Assembly: GCF_014636775.1 (NCBI RefSeq)
Contig: NZ_BMEQ01000004.1
Location: 62,001-126,000 of the forward strand
DNA from: Kocuria dechangensis
GTDB lineage: Bacteria; Actinomycetota; Actinomycetes; Actinomycetales; Micrococcaceae
Direction: 5' to 3'
Length of the DNA stretch: 64,000 bases
Shown: in pieces, positions 1 through 9,276 of the stretch
Layout of the letters: each line of letters starts with the position of its first letter
How positions within the stretch are numbered: the first letter of the stretch is position 1
The notes under the pieces: generated by a model
Seen by the model: the letters and a program-made list of their open reading frames with translations, nothing else
Told to the model about the DNA's origin: nothing
Database searches by the model: none
Made by a program: the position numbers and the translations under genes

Positions 1-2797
1 CGATCGCGTGGACGAGCGAGCCGAGGCTGCGGCTGAGGTCGGTGGCGGCCTCGGCGCGGGAGGCGGCCACGAACCAGTCGAGCGGGGACCGGTGGATCGT
101 CTCGATCCGGGACGGTGACACGGGCACGGGGACGCCGTCGTCGAACACCGGGTCCGTGCTGGTCAGCTCGGCCGCCCCCCACCACGTGTCGGGGCGGGCG
201 CCGGGCACGGGGCGCGGGGACTCCGCCATGCGGTGCAGCAGCCGGGCGGCCGCCTCCGAGCGCACCGGGTCCTCGTCGTGCAGCTGGACCCACTGCCGCA
301 GCTCCGCCACGAGGGCGCGCAGCGTCATGGGCCTCGGGGCCTCGACCACGGCCCGGCTGCCGTCCCGGGAGCCCGGTGGGTCGACGAGGTCGAGGAACTC
401 GGAGGGCTGCTCGTCCTCGTTGAGGGCCGCCGTCACCACGAGCGTCCCGCGGCTGCGGGAGACCGCCGCGGAGAAGGAGCGCAGCTCGTCGTGGCGCACC
501 TCGCGCATCCGGGTCACCGGGGTGACCCGGGCGGCCTGCTCCGCGCCGAGATCGAGTGCGTCGGTGAGCAGGTCCGCGCCGAGCAGCTGCCCGCGCAGCC
601 GGGTGTTGGGCCACACGCCCTCCTGGACCCCGGCGACGAAGACCACCGGCCACTGCCGGCCCGCGGCTGTGGCCGGGGTCATGATCTCGACCGTCTCGTC
701 GGTGGGAGCCCGGGCCGCCAGGGTGTCCATGGGCAGGTCCTGGCTGTCGATGTAGTCCAGGAACTGGGCGGGGCCGGCTCCCGGGAGGTGGTCGACGTAG
801 CGCTCGGCTGCCTCGAAGAGTCCCACCACGGCGTCGAGGTCGCGGTCGGCGCGCTCCCCGCCCGGCCCGCCCTCGAGGGCGCGGCGGCGCCACGTGTCGG
901 CGATGCCGGCGGCCTCCCACAGCGCCCACAGGACGGTCTCCGCGGTGGCCCCCTCCTCCCGGAGCGCCCGCGTCCCGGCGGCGATCATCCGGGCCACCCG
1001 GCGGGCCGGCACGGACCGGACGCCGGCGGCGTCGAGGGCGCCCGGCACTGCGAGCGCCTCGACGAGCAGGTCGTCGCTGGTGCGACCGCCGCCGGCGGCG
1101 AGCTCCTCGGCCCGCAGTCGCTGGCGCAACCGCCGGACGTCCATCGGGGAGGCGTTGCCGATCCGGGAGGAGAGCAGGTCCAGGGCCGCCTGCACGGTGA
1201 GGAAGCCGAAGTGGTCGGTCTGCTCCCCCTCCTCTCTTCTCCCCTCGTCCCCGGCGCCGCGGATCCGTGCGGCCTCCGCCTCGGTGACGATCCTCAGGGC
1301 GTCCAGCAGGGGGCGCACCGCGGGCTCGTCCCGGACGGGGGTCTCGGCCGCGGAGGTGCTGACGGGGACGCCGAGGGCCGAGAGCTGGCGCTCGAAGCCC
1401 TCGAGGTAGCGGCCGTTGCGCACGACCACCGCCATGTCCGCGAGCGGGACGCCGTGCACGAGGTGGCGCTCGAGGACCTGGTGGGCGATCCACCGGGCCT
1501 CGTGCAGGGGGGAGGACAGCACCACGGTCAGCACCTCCCCCGCGCGCTCGCCGGCGGACGTGCCGGACCCGTCCGCCGGCTTCCCCGCGCCGTTCCCCCC
1601 GGGGGATGCCGCCCCGGCGCCGTCCTGTCCGGCGCTGTCCTGACCGGCGCTGTCCTGCCCGGCGCCGTCCCGCTCGCCCGGTGCCGGGACCGCCATCGCG
1701 CGGTGGCCGCGGGCCCCGCCCACGGCGGGGATCCGCTCGGCGATGCGTCCCCAGGCCTCCGCCACGGCCGCGGGCATGCGCAGGCTCGTGGTGAGGACGT
1801 GGCGCGCCAGGGGCCGGCCGGGCTCGGCGAGGCGGTCGTCGAGGGTGCGGAGCAGGTCCGGCCGGGCCCCGCGGAAGCCCTGGACCACGGTGTCGGGGCA
1901 CGCGGTCACGACCGTGTCGCGGCCGCGGCACAGCACGGACAGCAGCCGGTGGATGGAGGGCGTCGCCTCCTGGAGGTCGTCGACGAGCACGAGCCCGAGC
2001 CGCTCCTGCTCGGCGCGGAGGAACTCCGGCTGCTCCTCGAGCAGGCGCGCGGCCTCGGAGACCAGCGCCGCGGGGTCGTAGGACTCCGGCATCCGCAGCC
2101 GGCGCACCGCCTGGTACTCGGCGCGCACGGCCGCGGCCGCGGTCCAGTCCGGGCGGTCCAGCCGGGCGGCGAGCGCGCGCAGGCCGGCCGGGCCGAGGTC
2201 GTACTCGGACATCCGGTCGAACACCTCGCGGACCTCCTGGCGGAAGCCCCGGGTGCCCAGCGCCTCCTGGAGGTCGGGCGGCCACACCACGACGGCGCCC
2301 TCCCCCGCGGCGTGCCCGGCCATGAGCTCCCCGATGAGCACGTCCTGCTCCGGCCCGGACAGCAGCTTGGGGGCCTGGGCGACGCCCTCCAGCAGCCCCT
2401 CGTTCTGGGCCCGGCGCAGCAGGTCGAACGCGTAGGACTGCCACGCGCGCACGGGCGGGGAGCTCATGGTGGCCGACACCGTGGCGGTGAGGTCGTCCCG
2501 CAGCCGTGCGGCGGAGAGGCGGGAGGGCGTGAGGACGAGCAGCCGGTCGGGGTCGAGGCCCTCGCGGATCCGGCGCGCGGCGAGCTCGACGAGCACGCGG
2601 GTGCGTCCTGTCCCGGGCCCGCCCACGACGAGCCGGGGACCGCAGCCGGCGGACAGCGAGACCACGTCCGCCTGCGCCTCCGTGGGCCGCCACGGGGCCC
2701 GCTGCGCCGCCGGGCCGCTCGGGGGCACGAGGGTCCACCGCACCGGACCGGCGCCGGTCTGCACGGTGAGGGGAACGCTGTGCTCGGTCTGCCGCAT
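1..2797 (-). CDS. adnA: AdnA-like UvrD-family helicase with C-terminal RecB-type nuclease (3' end outside window)
   Basis: At least 932 residues are in the window and the gene runs off the left edge. The N-terminus carries a P-loop, VVGGPGTGRT, at residues 57-66, followed by a UvrD-like core with VLVDDLQEA as motif II and VVVRNGRYLEGF further on. Near the window edge the protein reads SRIETIHRSPLDWF and then SLVHAI, the entry to a RecB-type PD-(D/E)XK nuclease domain. That architecture and the GGPGTG P-loop fit AdnA of the mycobacterial AdnAB end-resection machine, whose partner AdnB would lie just beyond the left edge. Two motor residues are odd: the Walker A lysine is Arg65, and motif II has DD where DE is usual. 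A repeated AGQDS-type linker lies opposite 1610-1672. ATG at 2797 is the only sensible start. AdnA rather than AdnB is inferred from the P-loop style. Confidence 0.82.
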   Translation of the reverse strand, partial: MRQTEHSVPLTVQTGAGPVRWTLVPPSGPAAQRAPWRPTEAQADVVSLSAGCGPRLVVGGPGTGRTRVLVELAARRIREGLDPDRLLVLTPSRLSAARLRDDLTATVSATMSSPPVRAWQSYAFDLLRRAQNEGLLEGVAQAPKLLSGPEQDVLIGELMAGHAAGEGAVVVWPPDLQEALGTRGFRQEVREVFDRMSEYDLGPAGLRALAARLDRPDWTAAAAVRAEYQAVRRLRMPESYDPAALVSEAARLLEEQPEFLRAEQERLGLVLVDDLQEATPSIHRLLSVLCRGRDTVVTACPDTVVQGFRGARPDLLRTLDDRLAEPGRPLARHVLTTSLRMPAAVAEAWGRIAERIPAVGGARGHRAMAVPAPGERDGAGQDSAGQDSAGQDGAGAASPGGNGAGKPADGSGTSAGERAGEVLTVVLSSPLHEARWIAHQVLERHLVHGVPLADMAVVVRNGRYLEGFERQLSALGVPVSTSAAETPVRDEPAVRPLLDALRIVTEAEAARIRGAGDEGRREEGEQTDHFGFLTVQAALDLLSSRIGNASPMDVRRLRQRLRAEELAAGGGRTSDDLLVEALAVPGALDAAGVRSVPARRVARMIAAGTRALREEGATAETVLWALWEAAGIADTWRRRALEGGPGGERADRDLDAVVGLFEAAERYVDHLPGAGPAQFLDYIDSQDLPMDTLAARAPTDETVEIMTPATAAGRQWPVVFVAGVQEGVWPNTRLRGQLLGADLLTDALDLGAEQAARVTPVTRMREVRHDELRSFSAAVSRSRGTLVVTAALNEDEQPSEFLDLVDPPGSRDGSRAVVEAPRPMTLRALVAELRQWVQLHDEDPVRSEAAARLLHRMAESPRPVPGARPDTWWGAAELTSTDPVFDDGVPVPVSPSRIETIHRSPLDWFVAASRAEAATDLSRSLGSLVHAI

Positions 2798-2917
2798 GAT
2801 CCCATCCCATCACGGCACTCCGACGCGCTAACGGCGCCCCGCCCCGTGCTCCCGTGCGCCGCCCGCCCCACCCGGGGCAGGGCGTGGCGGGTCGGAGGCG
2901 GCCGGTACGGTGAAGTC

Positions 2918-3760
2918 ATGTCCTCGACACCAGGCCCTGCCAGCGCCCCCGACCAGCTGCCCCTGCCGGAGGCCGCCCCGCGACGGGCGGAGCAGCCCGC
3001 GGCCCCGCCCGTCGCGCCCGGGGCGGAGCAGGACGCGCTCTTCGACCTCGCCCCGGGGAGCGGGCCCCCGGCCTGGACGGAGGGGCCGAGAGCCGCGTTC
3101 GACCTTGAGACCACCGGCCGTGACCCCCGCACCGCACGCATCGTCACGGCGTCGATCGTGCGCGCCGACGCCTCGGGCGAGGTGACGGAGACGTGGGAGT
3201 GGCTGGCGGACCCGGGGGTGGAGATCCCCGAGGAGGCGGCGGCCGTGCACGGCGTCACCACCGAGCGGGCCCGCGCCGAGGGGCGCCCGGTGCGGGAGGT
3301 CGTCGGGGAGATCGCCGCCGTGCTCGGCGAGCTCTTCGCGGCCGGCACCCCGGTGCTGGTGTTCAACGCCTCCTACGACTTCACGGTCCTCGCCCGGGAG
3401 GGCCGCCGGCACGGCGTCGCCGTCCCGGTCCCCTACCCCGTGCTCGACCCGTTCGTGCTCAACAAGCAGGTGCACCGGTACCGGCGCGGCAAGCGCACCC
3501 TCGGTGCGCTGTGCGAGGAGTACGGGGTCGAGCTCACGGCGGCGCACACCTCCGCGGCGGACGCGGTGGCCACCGAGCGGCTCGCCGTGCTCATGGCACG
3601 GCGCTTCCCCGAGCTGGCACGCCCCGCCGCGGACCTGCACGCGAAGCAGGTGGGGTGGGCGGCCGAGCAGGCGGAGAGCCTGCAGGAGTACTTCCGGCGC
3701 ACCCGTCCGGACGCGGTCGTCGACGGCACGTGGCCCGTGGGCTCCTCCGAGGACGTCTGA
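2918..3760 (+). CDS. DEDDh 3'-5' exonuclease (DnaQ-like)
   Basis: A 280-residue protein with a proline/alanine-rich N-terminal tail of about 55 residues and then a DnaQ-type exonuclease fold. The acidic residues are visible: FDLETTG (Asp62, Glu64), FNASYDF (Asp154) and HTSAADAVAT (His210, Asp215), which is the DEDDh arrangement. Such stand-alone proteins degrade or trim nucleic acid ends; whether it proofreads for a polymerase cannot be told from sequence. It is divergent from the adnA-like gene and convergent with hemL. ATG at 2918 was chosen because the exonuclease fold starts soon after. TACGGT at 2906-2911 lies 6 bases before it and no Shine-Dalgarno is visible, so the message is probably leaderless. 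Confidence 0.85.
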   Translation: MSSTPGPASAPDQLPLPEAAPRRAEQPAAPPVAPGAEQDALFDLAPGSGPPAWTEGPRAAFDLETTGRDPRTARIVTASIVRADASGEVTETWEWLADPGVEIPEEAAAVHGVTTERARAEGRPVREVVGEIAAVLGELFAAGTPVLVFNASYDFTVLAREGRRHGVAVPVPYPVLDPFVLNKQVHRYRRGKRTLGALCEEYGVELTAAHTSAADAVATERLAVLMARRFPELARPAADLHAKQVGWAAEQAESLQEYFRRTRPDAVVDGTWPVGSSEDV

Positions 3761-3776
3761 GCGCCCTCGGAGGAGC
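3741..3776. terminator. Bidirectional hairpin between exonuclease gene and hemL
   Basis: Perfect 12-bp inverted repeat (3741-3752 with 3765-3776) and a 12-base loop. It spans the exonuclease stop codon and ends just before the stop of the convergent heme operon. There is no T-tract, as is common in GC-rich actinobacteria. Confidence 0.6.
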
Positions 3777-3781
3777 GGGGG

Positions 3782-5098
3782 TCAGGCGGCCGGCCGCGCC
3801 TCCGCGGCCGCCCGGGCCGCCGCCGGCAGCGCGGAGATGATCCGGTCCATGGCCGCGTCGTCGTGGGCCGCGGAGAGGAACCACGCCTCGTACACCGACG
3901 GGGGCATGTAGACGCCCTGGTCGAGCATGGCGTGGAAGAAGGCCGGGTAGCGGAAGGACTCCTGCGCCTTGGCCTGCGCGTAGTCGTGCACCCCGGTCGC
4001 CGACGTGCCGAAGGCCACGGAGAACAGGCTGCCCGCGGTCTGGATCGAGTGGTCCACACCGGCCTCGTCCAGCGCCGCGCCCACGGCCTCCTGCAGCTGC
4101 GCGGAGCGCCGGTCGACGGTCTGGTAGGCGATCCGGTCCGCGGTGCGCAGCGTGGCGGCGCCGGCGGCCATCGCGACCGGGTTCCCGGACAGCGTGCCCG
4201 CCTGGTAGACCGGGCCCAGCGGCGCGAGGTGGTTCATGATCTCGGCCCTCCCGCCCACGCCGGCCACGGGCAGGCCGCCGCCGATGACCTTGCCGAACAT
4301 GAACAGGTCGGGCTCCCAGCCGCCCTCCGCACCGGCGGTGAGGCCCCAGTACCCGGCCTCGTGGACGCGGAACCCGGTGAGCACCTCGTCGAAGACCATC
4401 AGGGCGCCGTGCTCGCGGGTGATCCGGCGGAGGCCGGCGTTGAAGCCCTCACCGGGCGTGACGACGCCCATGTTGGCGGGAGCGCCCTCGGTGATGACGG
4501 CGGCGATCCGGCCCGGGTGGGCGGCGAAGGCCTCCTCCACCGCGGCGAGGTCGTTGTAGGGCAGGACGAGGGTCTCGGCCGCGGTCGCCGCGGTGACGCC
4601 CGCCGAGCCCGGCAGCGCGAGGGTCGCCACCCCGGAGCCCGCCTCGGACAGCAGCGCGTCCACGTGGCCGTGGTAGCAGCCGGCGAACTTCACGACCAGG
4701 TCGCGGCCGGTCACGCCGCGGGCGAGACGGATCGCGGTCATGGCGGCCTCGGTGCCGGTCGAGACCATGCGCAGCTCGTCGATCGCCGCGACCCGGTCGA
4801 CGACGAGCTCCGCGAGCTCGGTCTCCCCGCGCGTCGTCGCGCCGAAGGACAGGCCCCGCTCGACGGCCTCGTGGACGGCGTCGATGACGACCGGGTGGGA
4901 GTGGCCGAGCAGGGCGGGGCCCCACGAGCAGACGAGGTCGACGTACTCGCGGCCGTCCGCGTCGGTGAGGTACGGCCCCTTGGCCGCGGTGATGAAGGGC
5001 GGGGTGCCGCCCACGGAGTTGAACGCGCGCACCGGCGAGTTCACGCCGCCGGGCATGACCTTCCGTGCGCGGTCGAAGAGTTCCTGGGAGACGCTCAT
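3782..5098 (-). CDS. hemL: Glutamate-1-semialdehyde 2,1-aminomutase
   Basis: A 438-residue class-III PLP enzyme that converts glutamate-1-semialdehyde to 5-aminolevulinate, the second step of the C5 heme route. The N-terminus [12 protein letters not shown], the segment [16 protein letters not shown] and the PLP-lysine segment [13 protein letters not shown] (Lys270) are all diagnostic. It is the last gene of the leftward heme cluster, 53 bases after hemB. ATG at 5098 follows GGCGAAAGGAAG, a good ribosome site. The motif around residues 203-210 reads EGAPANMG where many homologues have EPVAGNMG, a modest local divergence. Length matches the family. Confidence 0.97.
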   Translation of the reverse strand: MSVSQELFDRARKVMPGGVNSPVRAFNSVGGTPPFITAAKGPYLTDADGREYVDLVCSWGPALLGHSHPVVIDAVHEAVERGLSFGATTRGETELAELVVDRVAAIDELRMVSTGTEAAMTAIRLARGVTGRDLVVKFAGCYHGHVDALLSEAGSGVATLALPGSAGVTAATAAETLVLPYNDLAAVEEAFAAHPGRIAAVITEGAPANMGVVTPGEGFNAGLRRITREHGALMVFDEVLTGFRVHEAGYWGLTAGAEGGWEPDLFMFGKVIGGGLPVAGVGGRAEIMNHLAPLGPVYQAGTLSGNPVAMAAGAATLRTADRIAYQTVDRRSAQLQEAVGAALDEAGVDHSIQTAGSLFSVAFGTSATGVHDYAQAKAQESFRYPAFFHAMLDQGVYMPPSVYEAWFLSAAHDDAAMDRIISALPAAARAAAEARPAA

Positions 5099-5151
5099 GG
5101 CAGTTGTGCTTCCTTTCGCCGGGGGTCCGGCTGGGGGACGGGGAGGGGGGG

Positions 5152-6162
5152 TCAGGCGGTGCCGTTCTCCTCGCGGTACCAGTCCGCGAGCTCGACGGCG
5201 AAGTAGGTGAGCACCGAGTCGGCCCCGGCGCGGCGGATGGACAGGACGGACTCCTGGACCGCGGCCCTCCGGTCGATCCACCCGTTGGCGGCGGCGGCCT
5301 CGATCATGGCGTACTCGCCGGAGATCTGGTACGCGGAGACGGGCACCGGGGAGACCTCGGCGACGTCGCGGAGGATGTCGAGGTAGCTCATGGCCGGCTT
5401 GACCATGACCATGTCGGCGCCCTCGTCGAGGTCCAGCTGCAGCTCGTGCAGCGCCTCGCGGCGGTTGGCGGGGTCCATCTGGTAGGTGCGGCGGTCGCCC
5501 TGCAGCTGGGAGTCCACGGCCTCGCGGAACGGGCCGTAGAACGCGGAGGAGTACTTCGCGGAGTAGGCCAGGACGGCGACGTCGCCGTGCCCGGCCTCGT
5601 CGAGGGCGGAGCGGATCACGCCGACCTGCCCGTCCATCATCCCGGACGGGCCGAGGACGTGCGCGCCCGCCTCGGCCTGGGCGACGGCCATCCGGCCGTA
5701 GACCTCGAGGGTGGCGTCGTTGTCCACGGTGCCGTCGGCGGCCAGGACGCCGCAGTGGCCGTGGTCGGTGAACTCGTCGAGGCACAGGTCGGCCATGAGG
5801 ACGATCTCGTCGCCGACCTCGGCGCGGATCTCGCGCAGGGCGCGGTTGAGGATCCCGTCCGGGTCCGTGCCGGCGGTGCCGCAGGCGTCCCGCTCGGCGG
5901 GCACCCCGAAGAGCATGAACCCGCCGAGGCCCTTCGCGGCGGCCTCGGCGGCGGCGCGGCGGAGGGAGTCCAGGGAGTGCTGGACGACGCCGGGCATCGA
6001 CCCGAGCGGGGCGGGCTCGGTGAGGCCCTCCCGGACGAACACGGGCAGGATCAGGTCGGCGGGGTGGACCCTGGTCTGCGCGGCGAGCCGGCGCATGGCC
6101 GGGGTGGTGCGCAGCCGGCGGGGCCGGGACACGAGGTCGTAGCGCGGGGTGCGGTGGGTCAC
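5152..6162 (-). CDS. hemB: Delta-aminolevulinic acid dehydratase (porphobilinogen synthase)
   Basis: A 336-residue enzyme that condenses two 5-aminolevulinate molecules into porphobilinogen. The two Schiff-base lysines are visible in [13 protein letters not shown] (Lys203) and [10 protein letters not shown] (Lys255). The metal-site loop [14 protein letters not shown] (residues 126-139) has Cys127, Asp129 and Cys137, so only two of the three cysteines of the classical zinc site are present; metal preference is therefore uncertain. The GTG start at 6162 overlaps the hemD stop by 4 bases (GTGA) and has GAGGAG upstream, so its translation is probably coupled to hemD. Confidence 0.96.
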   Translation of the reverse strand: MTHRTPRYDLVSRPRRLRTTPAMRRLAAQTRVHPADLILPVFVREGLTEPAPLGSMPGVVQHSLDSLRRAAAEAAAKGLGGFMLFGVPAERDACGTAGTDPDGILNRALREIRAEVGDEIVLMADLCLDEFTDHGHCGVLAADGTVDNDATLEVYGRMAVAQAEAGAHVLGPSGMMDGQVGVIRSALDEAGHGDVAVLAYSAKYSSAFYGPFREAVDSQLQGDRRTYQMDPANRREALHELQLDLDEGADMVMVKPAMSYLDILRDVAEVSPVPVSAYQISGEYAMIEAAAANGWIDRRAAVQESVLSIRRAGADSVLTYFAVELADWYREENGTA

Positions 6163-7109
6163 GGGGTCGTCTCCTCGATGGGTGCTGTCGGTGTCGTCGG
6201 TGCTGTCGGTGTCGTCGGTGCCGCGCCCGGTGCCCGGACGGCCAGCGCCCGGACGAGGGCGTCCCGGATCCCCTCCGGGGTGGGGAGCTGCGCGGCCAGG
6301 GCCCGCAGGCCCCTGTCGGCGGCCGCCCGGCGGGTCGGCTCCCCGATGGCCACGAGGGCCGCGCCCGCCAGGACGGCGGGGTCCTCGCCCACGAGCTCGG
6401 CGAGGTGCGACGGCGCGGTGAGCACCACGGCGTCGGTCCCGCCCGCGGCCAGTGCCGCCAGGAGCCCGGCCCGGTCGAGGACCTCGACGTCGGCGGCCCC
6501 GGAGGCGTCCTCCCGCCCGGACGGCAGCGGTGCCGGCGCGGGCCACGGCACCGTGGTGTACGCCGTCGCCGCACGGACACGGTACCCCCTCGCCGCCAGG
6601 CCGTCGGCCAGCACGGGGCGGGCGCGGGCGGACAGCGGCAGCAGCACGGTGCCCGGGCGCTCCTCCGCGGGCCACTCGGCGAGCAGGCCCTCGGCGGAGT
6701 GCGCCGCGCGGGGCACCAGATCGGGGGCCAGGCCCGCCGCCCGGAGCGCCGCGGCGGTGGCGTCGCCGACCGCGGCCACGCGCAGCCCGGCGCGGCGGGC
6801 CGCGGCGAGCCGCTCCCCCGGGCCTGCCGGTCCGCCGGCCAGCGCCTGGAGCGCCCGCACGGTGTTGACGGAGGTCACGGCCAGCCACGTGCCGGGAGCG
6901 GTGGACGGGTCGGCGGCGCGGGCGAGCAGCGCCGCCAGCGGCGCGGTGTCCGCCGGGAGCGTCGCCTCCAGCAGCGGCGCGAGCCGGACCCGGGCGCCCT
7001 CGGCGTGCAGCAGCTCCACGAGGGGCCGCGCGCGGTCGGCCGCGCGGGTCACGACCACCCGGGCGCCGCGCAGGGCGCCCGGGTGGTCGTGACCCGCGGA
7101 CCGTGCCAC
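6159..7109 (-). CDS. hemD: Uroporphyrinogen-III synthase
   Basis: A 316-residue protein of the HemD fold, which closes and inverts ring D of hydroxymethylbilane. The family N-terminus [18 protein letters not shown], the mid-region [11 protein letters not shown] and [17 protein letters not shown], and [12 protein letters not shown] further on are recognisable; sequence conservation is normally low in this family. The start is uncertain. GTG at 7109 lies 5 bases after the hemC stop, but the first 17 or so residues it adds fall in one arm of a perfect inverted repeat and are not typical of the family. The C-terminus ends in a PTTPTA repeat encoded by a duplicated 18-bp unit near 6182-6217. Confidence 0.88.
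   Translation of the reverse strand: MARSAGHDHPGALRGARVVVTRAADRARPLVELLHAEGARVRLAPLLEATLPADTAPLAALLARAADPSTAPGTWLAVTSVNTVRALQALAGGPAGPGERLAAARRAGLRVAAVGDATAAALRAAGLAPDLVPRAAHSAEGLLAEWPAEERPGTVLLPLSARARPVLADGLAARGYRVRAATAYTTVPWPAPAPLPSGREDASGAADVEVLDRAGLLAALAAGGTDAVVLTAPSHLAELVGEDPAVLAGAALVAIGEPTRRAAADRGLRALAAQLPTPEGIRDALVRALAVRAPGAAPTTPTAPTTPTAPIEETTP
7043..7098. repeat. Perfect 25-bp inverted repeat at the start of hemD
   Basis: Positions 7043-7067 are the exact reverse complement of 7074-7098, with a 6-base loop. In the message it forms a very stable hairpin starting about 11 bases inside the proposed GTG start of hemD. The downstream arm encodes the conserved RVVVTRA strand of HemD; the upstream arm encodes the non-conserved lead-in. 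It is neither at a gene end nor followed by Ts. Confidence 0.9.
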
Positions 7110-7114
7110 GGGGC

Positions 7115-8071
7115 TCAGAGCGTCAGCCGGGCCAGACGGCCGGCGCCGTCCGCGAGCAGCTCCTCGGCCAGCCGGGTGCCGAGCTCGCGGGCGGCGTCCA
7201 CGGTCCGCCCGGCGGTGGCGCCACGGCGGCGCATGAGCTCGGTGCCGTCCGGGTCGGCCACGACCGCGTCGAGCACGAGCTCGTCGCCCTCGAGCCGGGC
7301 CAGCGTGCCCACCGGGGCCGCGCAGCCGGCCTCGAGCCGGGTCAGCAGCGCCCGCTCGGCGGTCACGGCCAGCCGGGTCTCGAGGTGGTCCACGGCGGCC
7401 AGGCCCGCGGCGAGGGGGGCGTCGCCGGAGGCGTCCTCGCTGCGGCACTCGAGGGCCAGCGCCCCCTGGCCCGGCGCGGGCAGCATCACGGAGGGGTCGA
7501 TCAGCTCGGTGACGGCGTCCTCCCGGCCGAGCCGCCGCAGCCCGGAGGCGGCGAGCACCACGGCGTCGAGGTCCCCGGGGGCCACGCGGGCCAGGCGGGT
7601 GCCCACGTTGCCCCGGATGTCCACGACCTCCAGGTCCGGGCGGGCGGCGCGCAGCTGGGCGGCGCGCCGCGGGGAGCCGGTGCCGACCTTCGCCCCGGAG
7701 GGCAGGCCGGCCAGGGTCAGCCCGTCCCGGGCGCACAGGGCGTCCCGGGGGTCCTCCCGCTCCGGCACGGCGGCGACGACGAGGCCGGGCACGGGCGCCG
7801 TGGGCAGGTCCTTGAGGGAGTGCACGGCGAGGTCCACGGAGCCTGCGAGCAGCGCGGCGCGCAGGGCCGTGGCGAACACCCCGGTGCCGCCCATCTGGGA
7901 CAGCGGCCCGGTGAGGACGTCGCCCTCGGTGCGGATGGTCACGAGCTCCGGCTCGAAGCCCCCGGCGGCCGCGACGGCGCGGGCCGCCGCGGTGGTCTGG
8001 GTGAGCGCGAGCTGCGAGCCGCGGGTGCCGACCCGCACGACCGGCAGCGCGCGTGCGGCGTCGGCGCTCAC
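7115..8071 (-). CDS. hemC: Hydroxymethylbilane synthase (porphobilinogen deaminase)
   Basis: A 318-residue enzyme that polymerises four porphobilinogens into hydroxymethylbilane. The start VRVGTRGSQLALTQT, the substrate loop AVHSLKDLPT, the segment VGTGSPRRAAQL and the dipyrromethane-attachment cysteine in LEAGCAAPVG (Cys250) are all present. GTG at 8071 overlaps the hemH stop by 4 bases (GTGA), so translation is probably coupled. Another GTG lies 6 bases upstream. Length is standard. Confidence 0.96.
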   Translation of the reverse strand: MSADAARALPVVRVGTRGSQLALTQTTAAARAVAAAGGFEPELVTIRTEGDVLTGPLSQMGGTGVFATALRAALLAGSVDLAVHSLKDLPTAPVPGLVVAAVPEREDPRDALCARDGLTLAGLPSGAKVGTGSPRRAAQLRAARPDLEVVDIRGNVGTRLARVAPGDLDAVVLAASGLRRLGREDAVTELIDPSVMLPAPGQGALALECRSEDASGDAPLAAGLAAVDHLETRLAVTAERALLTRLEAGCAAPVGTLARLEGDELVLDAVVADPDGTELMRRRGATAGRTVDAARELGTRLAEELLADGAGRLARLTL

Positions 8072-9276
8072 GCCCACCGCACCTCCCCGGACTCGTCGAG
8101 GCCCACGGGGATCGGCTCGCCCGCCGGCCGCTGCGCGATGGTCGGGCGCGGGCCCGTGGCGCCGCGCAGGACCTTGACGCAGCAGTCGGGGGCGCAGTCG
8201 TCGAACCACGTGCCCTGGGCGCACGTGGAGCGCCGGGGCGGGGCGTCGGGCCCGGCCAGGCGCTGCTCCACGAGGTCCGCGAGGCCCTTCACGAAGGCGG
8301 GGTGCGTGCCGGCGGTGGGCGTGCGCACGGCGGGCAGGCCCAGCCGCTCGCAGGTCTGCAGGGCCTCGGTGTCGAGGTCCCACATCACCTCCATGTGGTC
8401 GGAGACGAAGCCCAGCGGGACGATGACGACGCCCGCGACGCCGCGGCCGGCGAGCTCCTCGACGGCGTCGTTGACGTCCGGCTCGAGCCACGGCACCTGC
8501 GGGGGCCCGGAGCGGGACTGGTAGACGAGGTCCCAGGTGTGGTCGCCGAGCTCCTCGGGGCCGACCCGCTCGAGCACGGTGCGGGCCACGGCCAGGTGCT
8601 GGGCGACGTAGGCCGAGCCCTCCTCGAACTCCATCCGCGCGGGCCCGGACGCCTCGGCGTCGCCGGTGGGCACGGAGTGGGTCGAGAACAGCACCGCCAC
8701 GCGCCCGCCGTCGGGGCCCAGCTGCGAGCGCACCCGCGCCAGCCCCTCGCGCAGGCCCTCGACGAAGGGCTGCAGGAAGCCTTCGGCGTCGTAGTACTGC
8801 CGCACCTTGTCGATCTGCATCTCGTCCGCGAGGCCGAGCTCGTCGAGGGCGACGCCGTAGTCCTCACGGTACTGGCGGCAGCTGGAGTAGCCGGAGTAGG
8901 CGCTCGTGGCCAGCACCAGGAGCTTGCGCATGCCCCGGGAGTGGCACTCCCGCACGACGTCCTGGACGTAGGGGGCCCAGTTGCGGTTCGCCCACAGCAC
9001 GGGCACGCTCAGGCCCCGGCCCAGCAGCTCGGCCTCGAGCGCGGAGCGCAGCGCGCGGTTCTGGGCGTTGATGGGGCTGACGCCGCCGTTGGCCCGGTAG
9101 TGGGTCGCGACCTCCTCGAGCCGCTCGTCCGGGATCCCGCGGCCCCGGGTGACGTTGCGCAGGAAGGGGATGACGTCGTCCTGCCCCTCGGGCCCGCCGA
9201 AGGAGGAGAGGATCACGGCGTCGTAGTCCTCGGGGGCGTGCGCGCGGGCCTGCGAGAGGGGGTTGCCGGCGGTCAC
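8068..9276 (-). CDS. cpfC: Coproporphyrin III ferrochelatase
   Basis: A 402-residue HemH/CpfC-family chelatase that inserts ferrous iron into coproporphyrin III in the coproporphyrin-dependent heme route. WANRNWAPY (residues 95-103), FSTHSVP with the likely catalytic His200, and FVSDHMEVMWD with Glu296 are visible. Cys133 in SSCRQYRED and a C-terminal cysteine group (Cys352, 361, 365, 366) resemble the [2Fe-2S] cluster ligands of actinobacterial ferrochelatases; the cluster itself is inference. GTG at 9276 overlaps the hemQ stop by 4 bases. It sits next to the decarboxylase gene it feeds. Confidence 0.95.
   Translation of the reverse strand: MTAGNPLSQARAHAPEDYDAVILSSFGGPEGQDDVIPFLRNVTRGRGIPDERLEEVATHYRANGGVSPINAQNRALRSALEAELLGRGLSVPVLWANRNWAPYVQDVVRECHSRGMRKLLVLATSAYSGYSSCRQYREDYGVALDELGLADEMQIDKVRQYYDAEGFLQPFVEGLREGLARVRSQLGPDGGRVAVLFSTHSVPTGDAEASGPARMEFEEGSAYVAQHLAVARTVLERVGPEELGDHTWDLVYQSRSGPPQVPWLEPDVNDAVEELAGRGVAGVVIVPLGFVSDHMEVMWDLDTEALQTCERLGLPAVRTPTAGTHPAFVKGLADLVEQRLAGPDAPPRRSTCAQGTWFDDCAPDCCVKVLRGATGPRPTIAQRPAGEPIPVGLDESGEVRWA

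Noticed and set aside
233-2900. Very long rightward open frame across the adnA-like gene
   Set aside because: It is the GC-rich antisense shadow of the leftward helicase-nuclease. It has no recognisable domain until it reaches the real exonuclease start at 2918.
3863-7092. Long rightward open frames opposite hemL, hemB and hemD
   Set aside because: Composition is typical of antisense frames in high-GC DNA, and the leftward heme enzymes are unambiguous.
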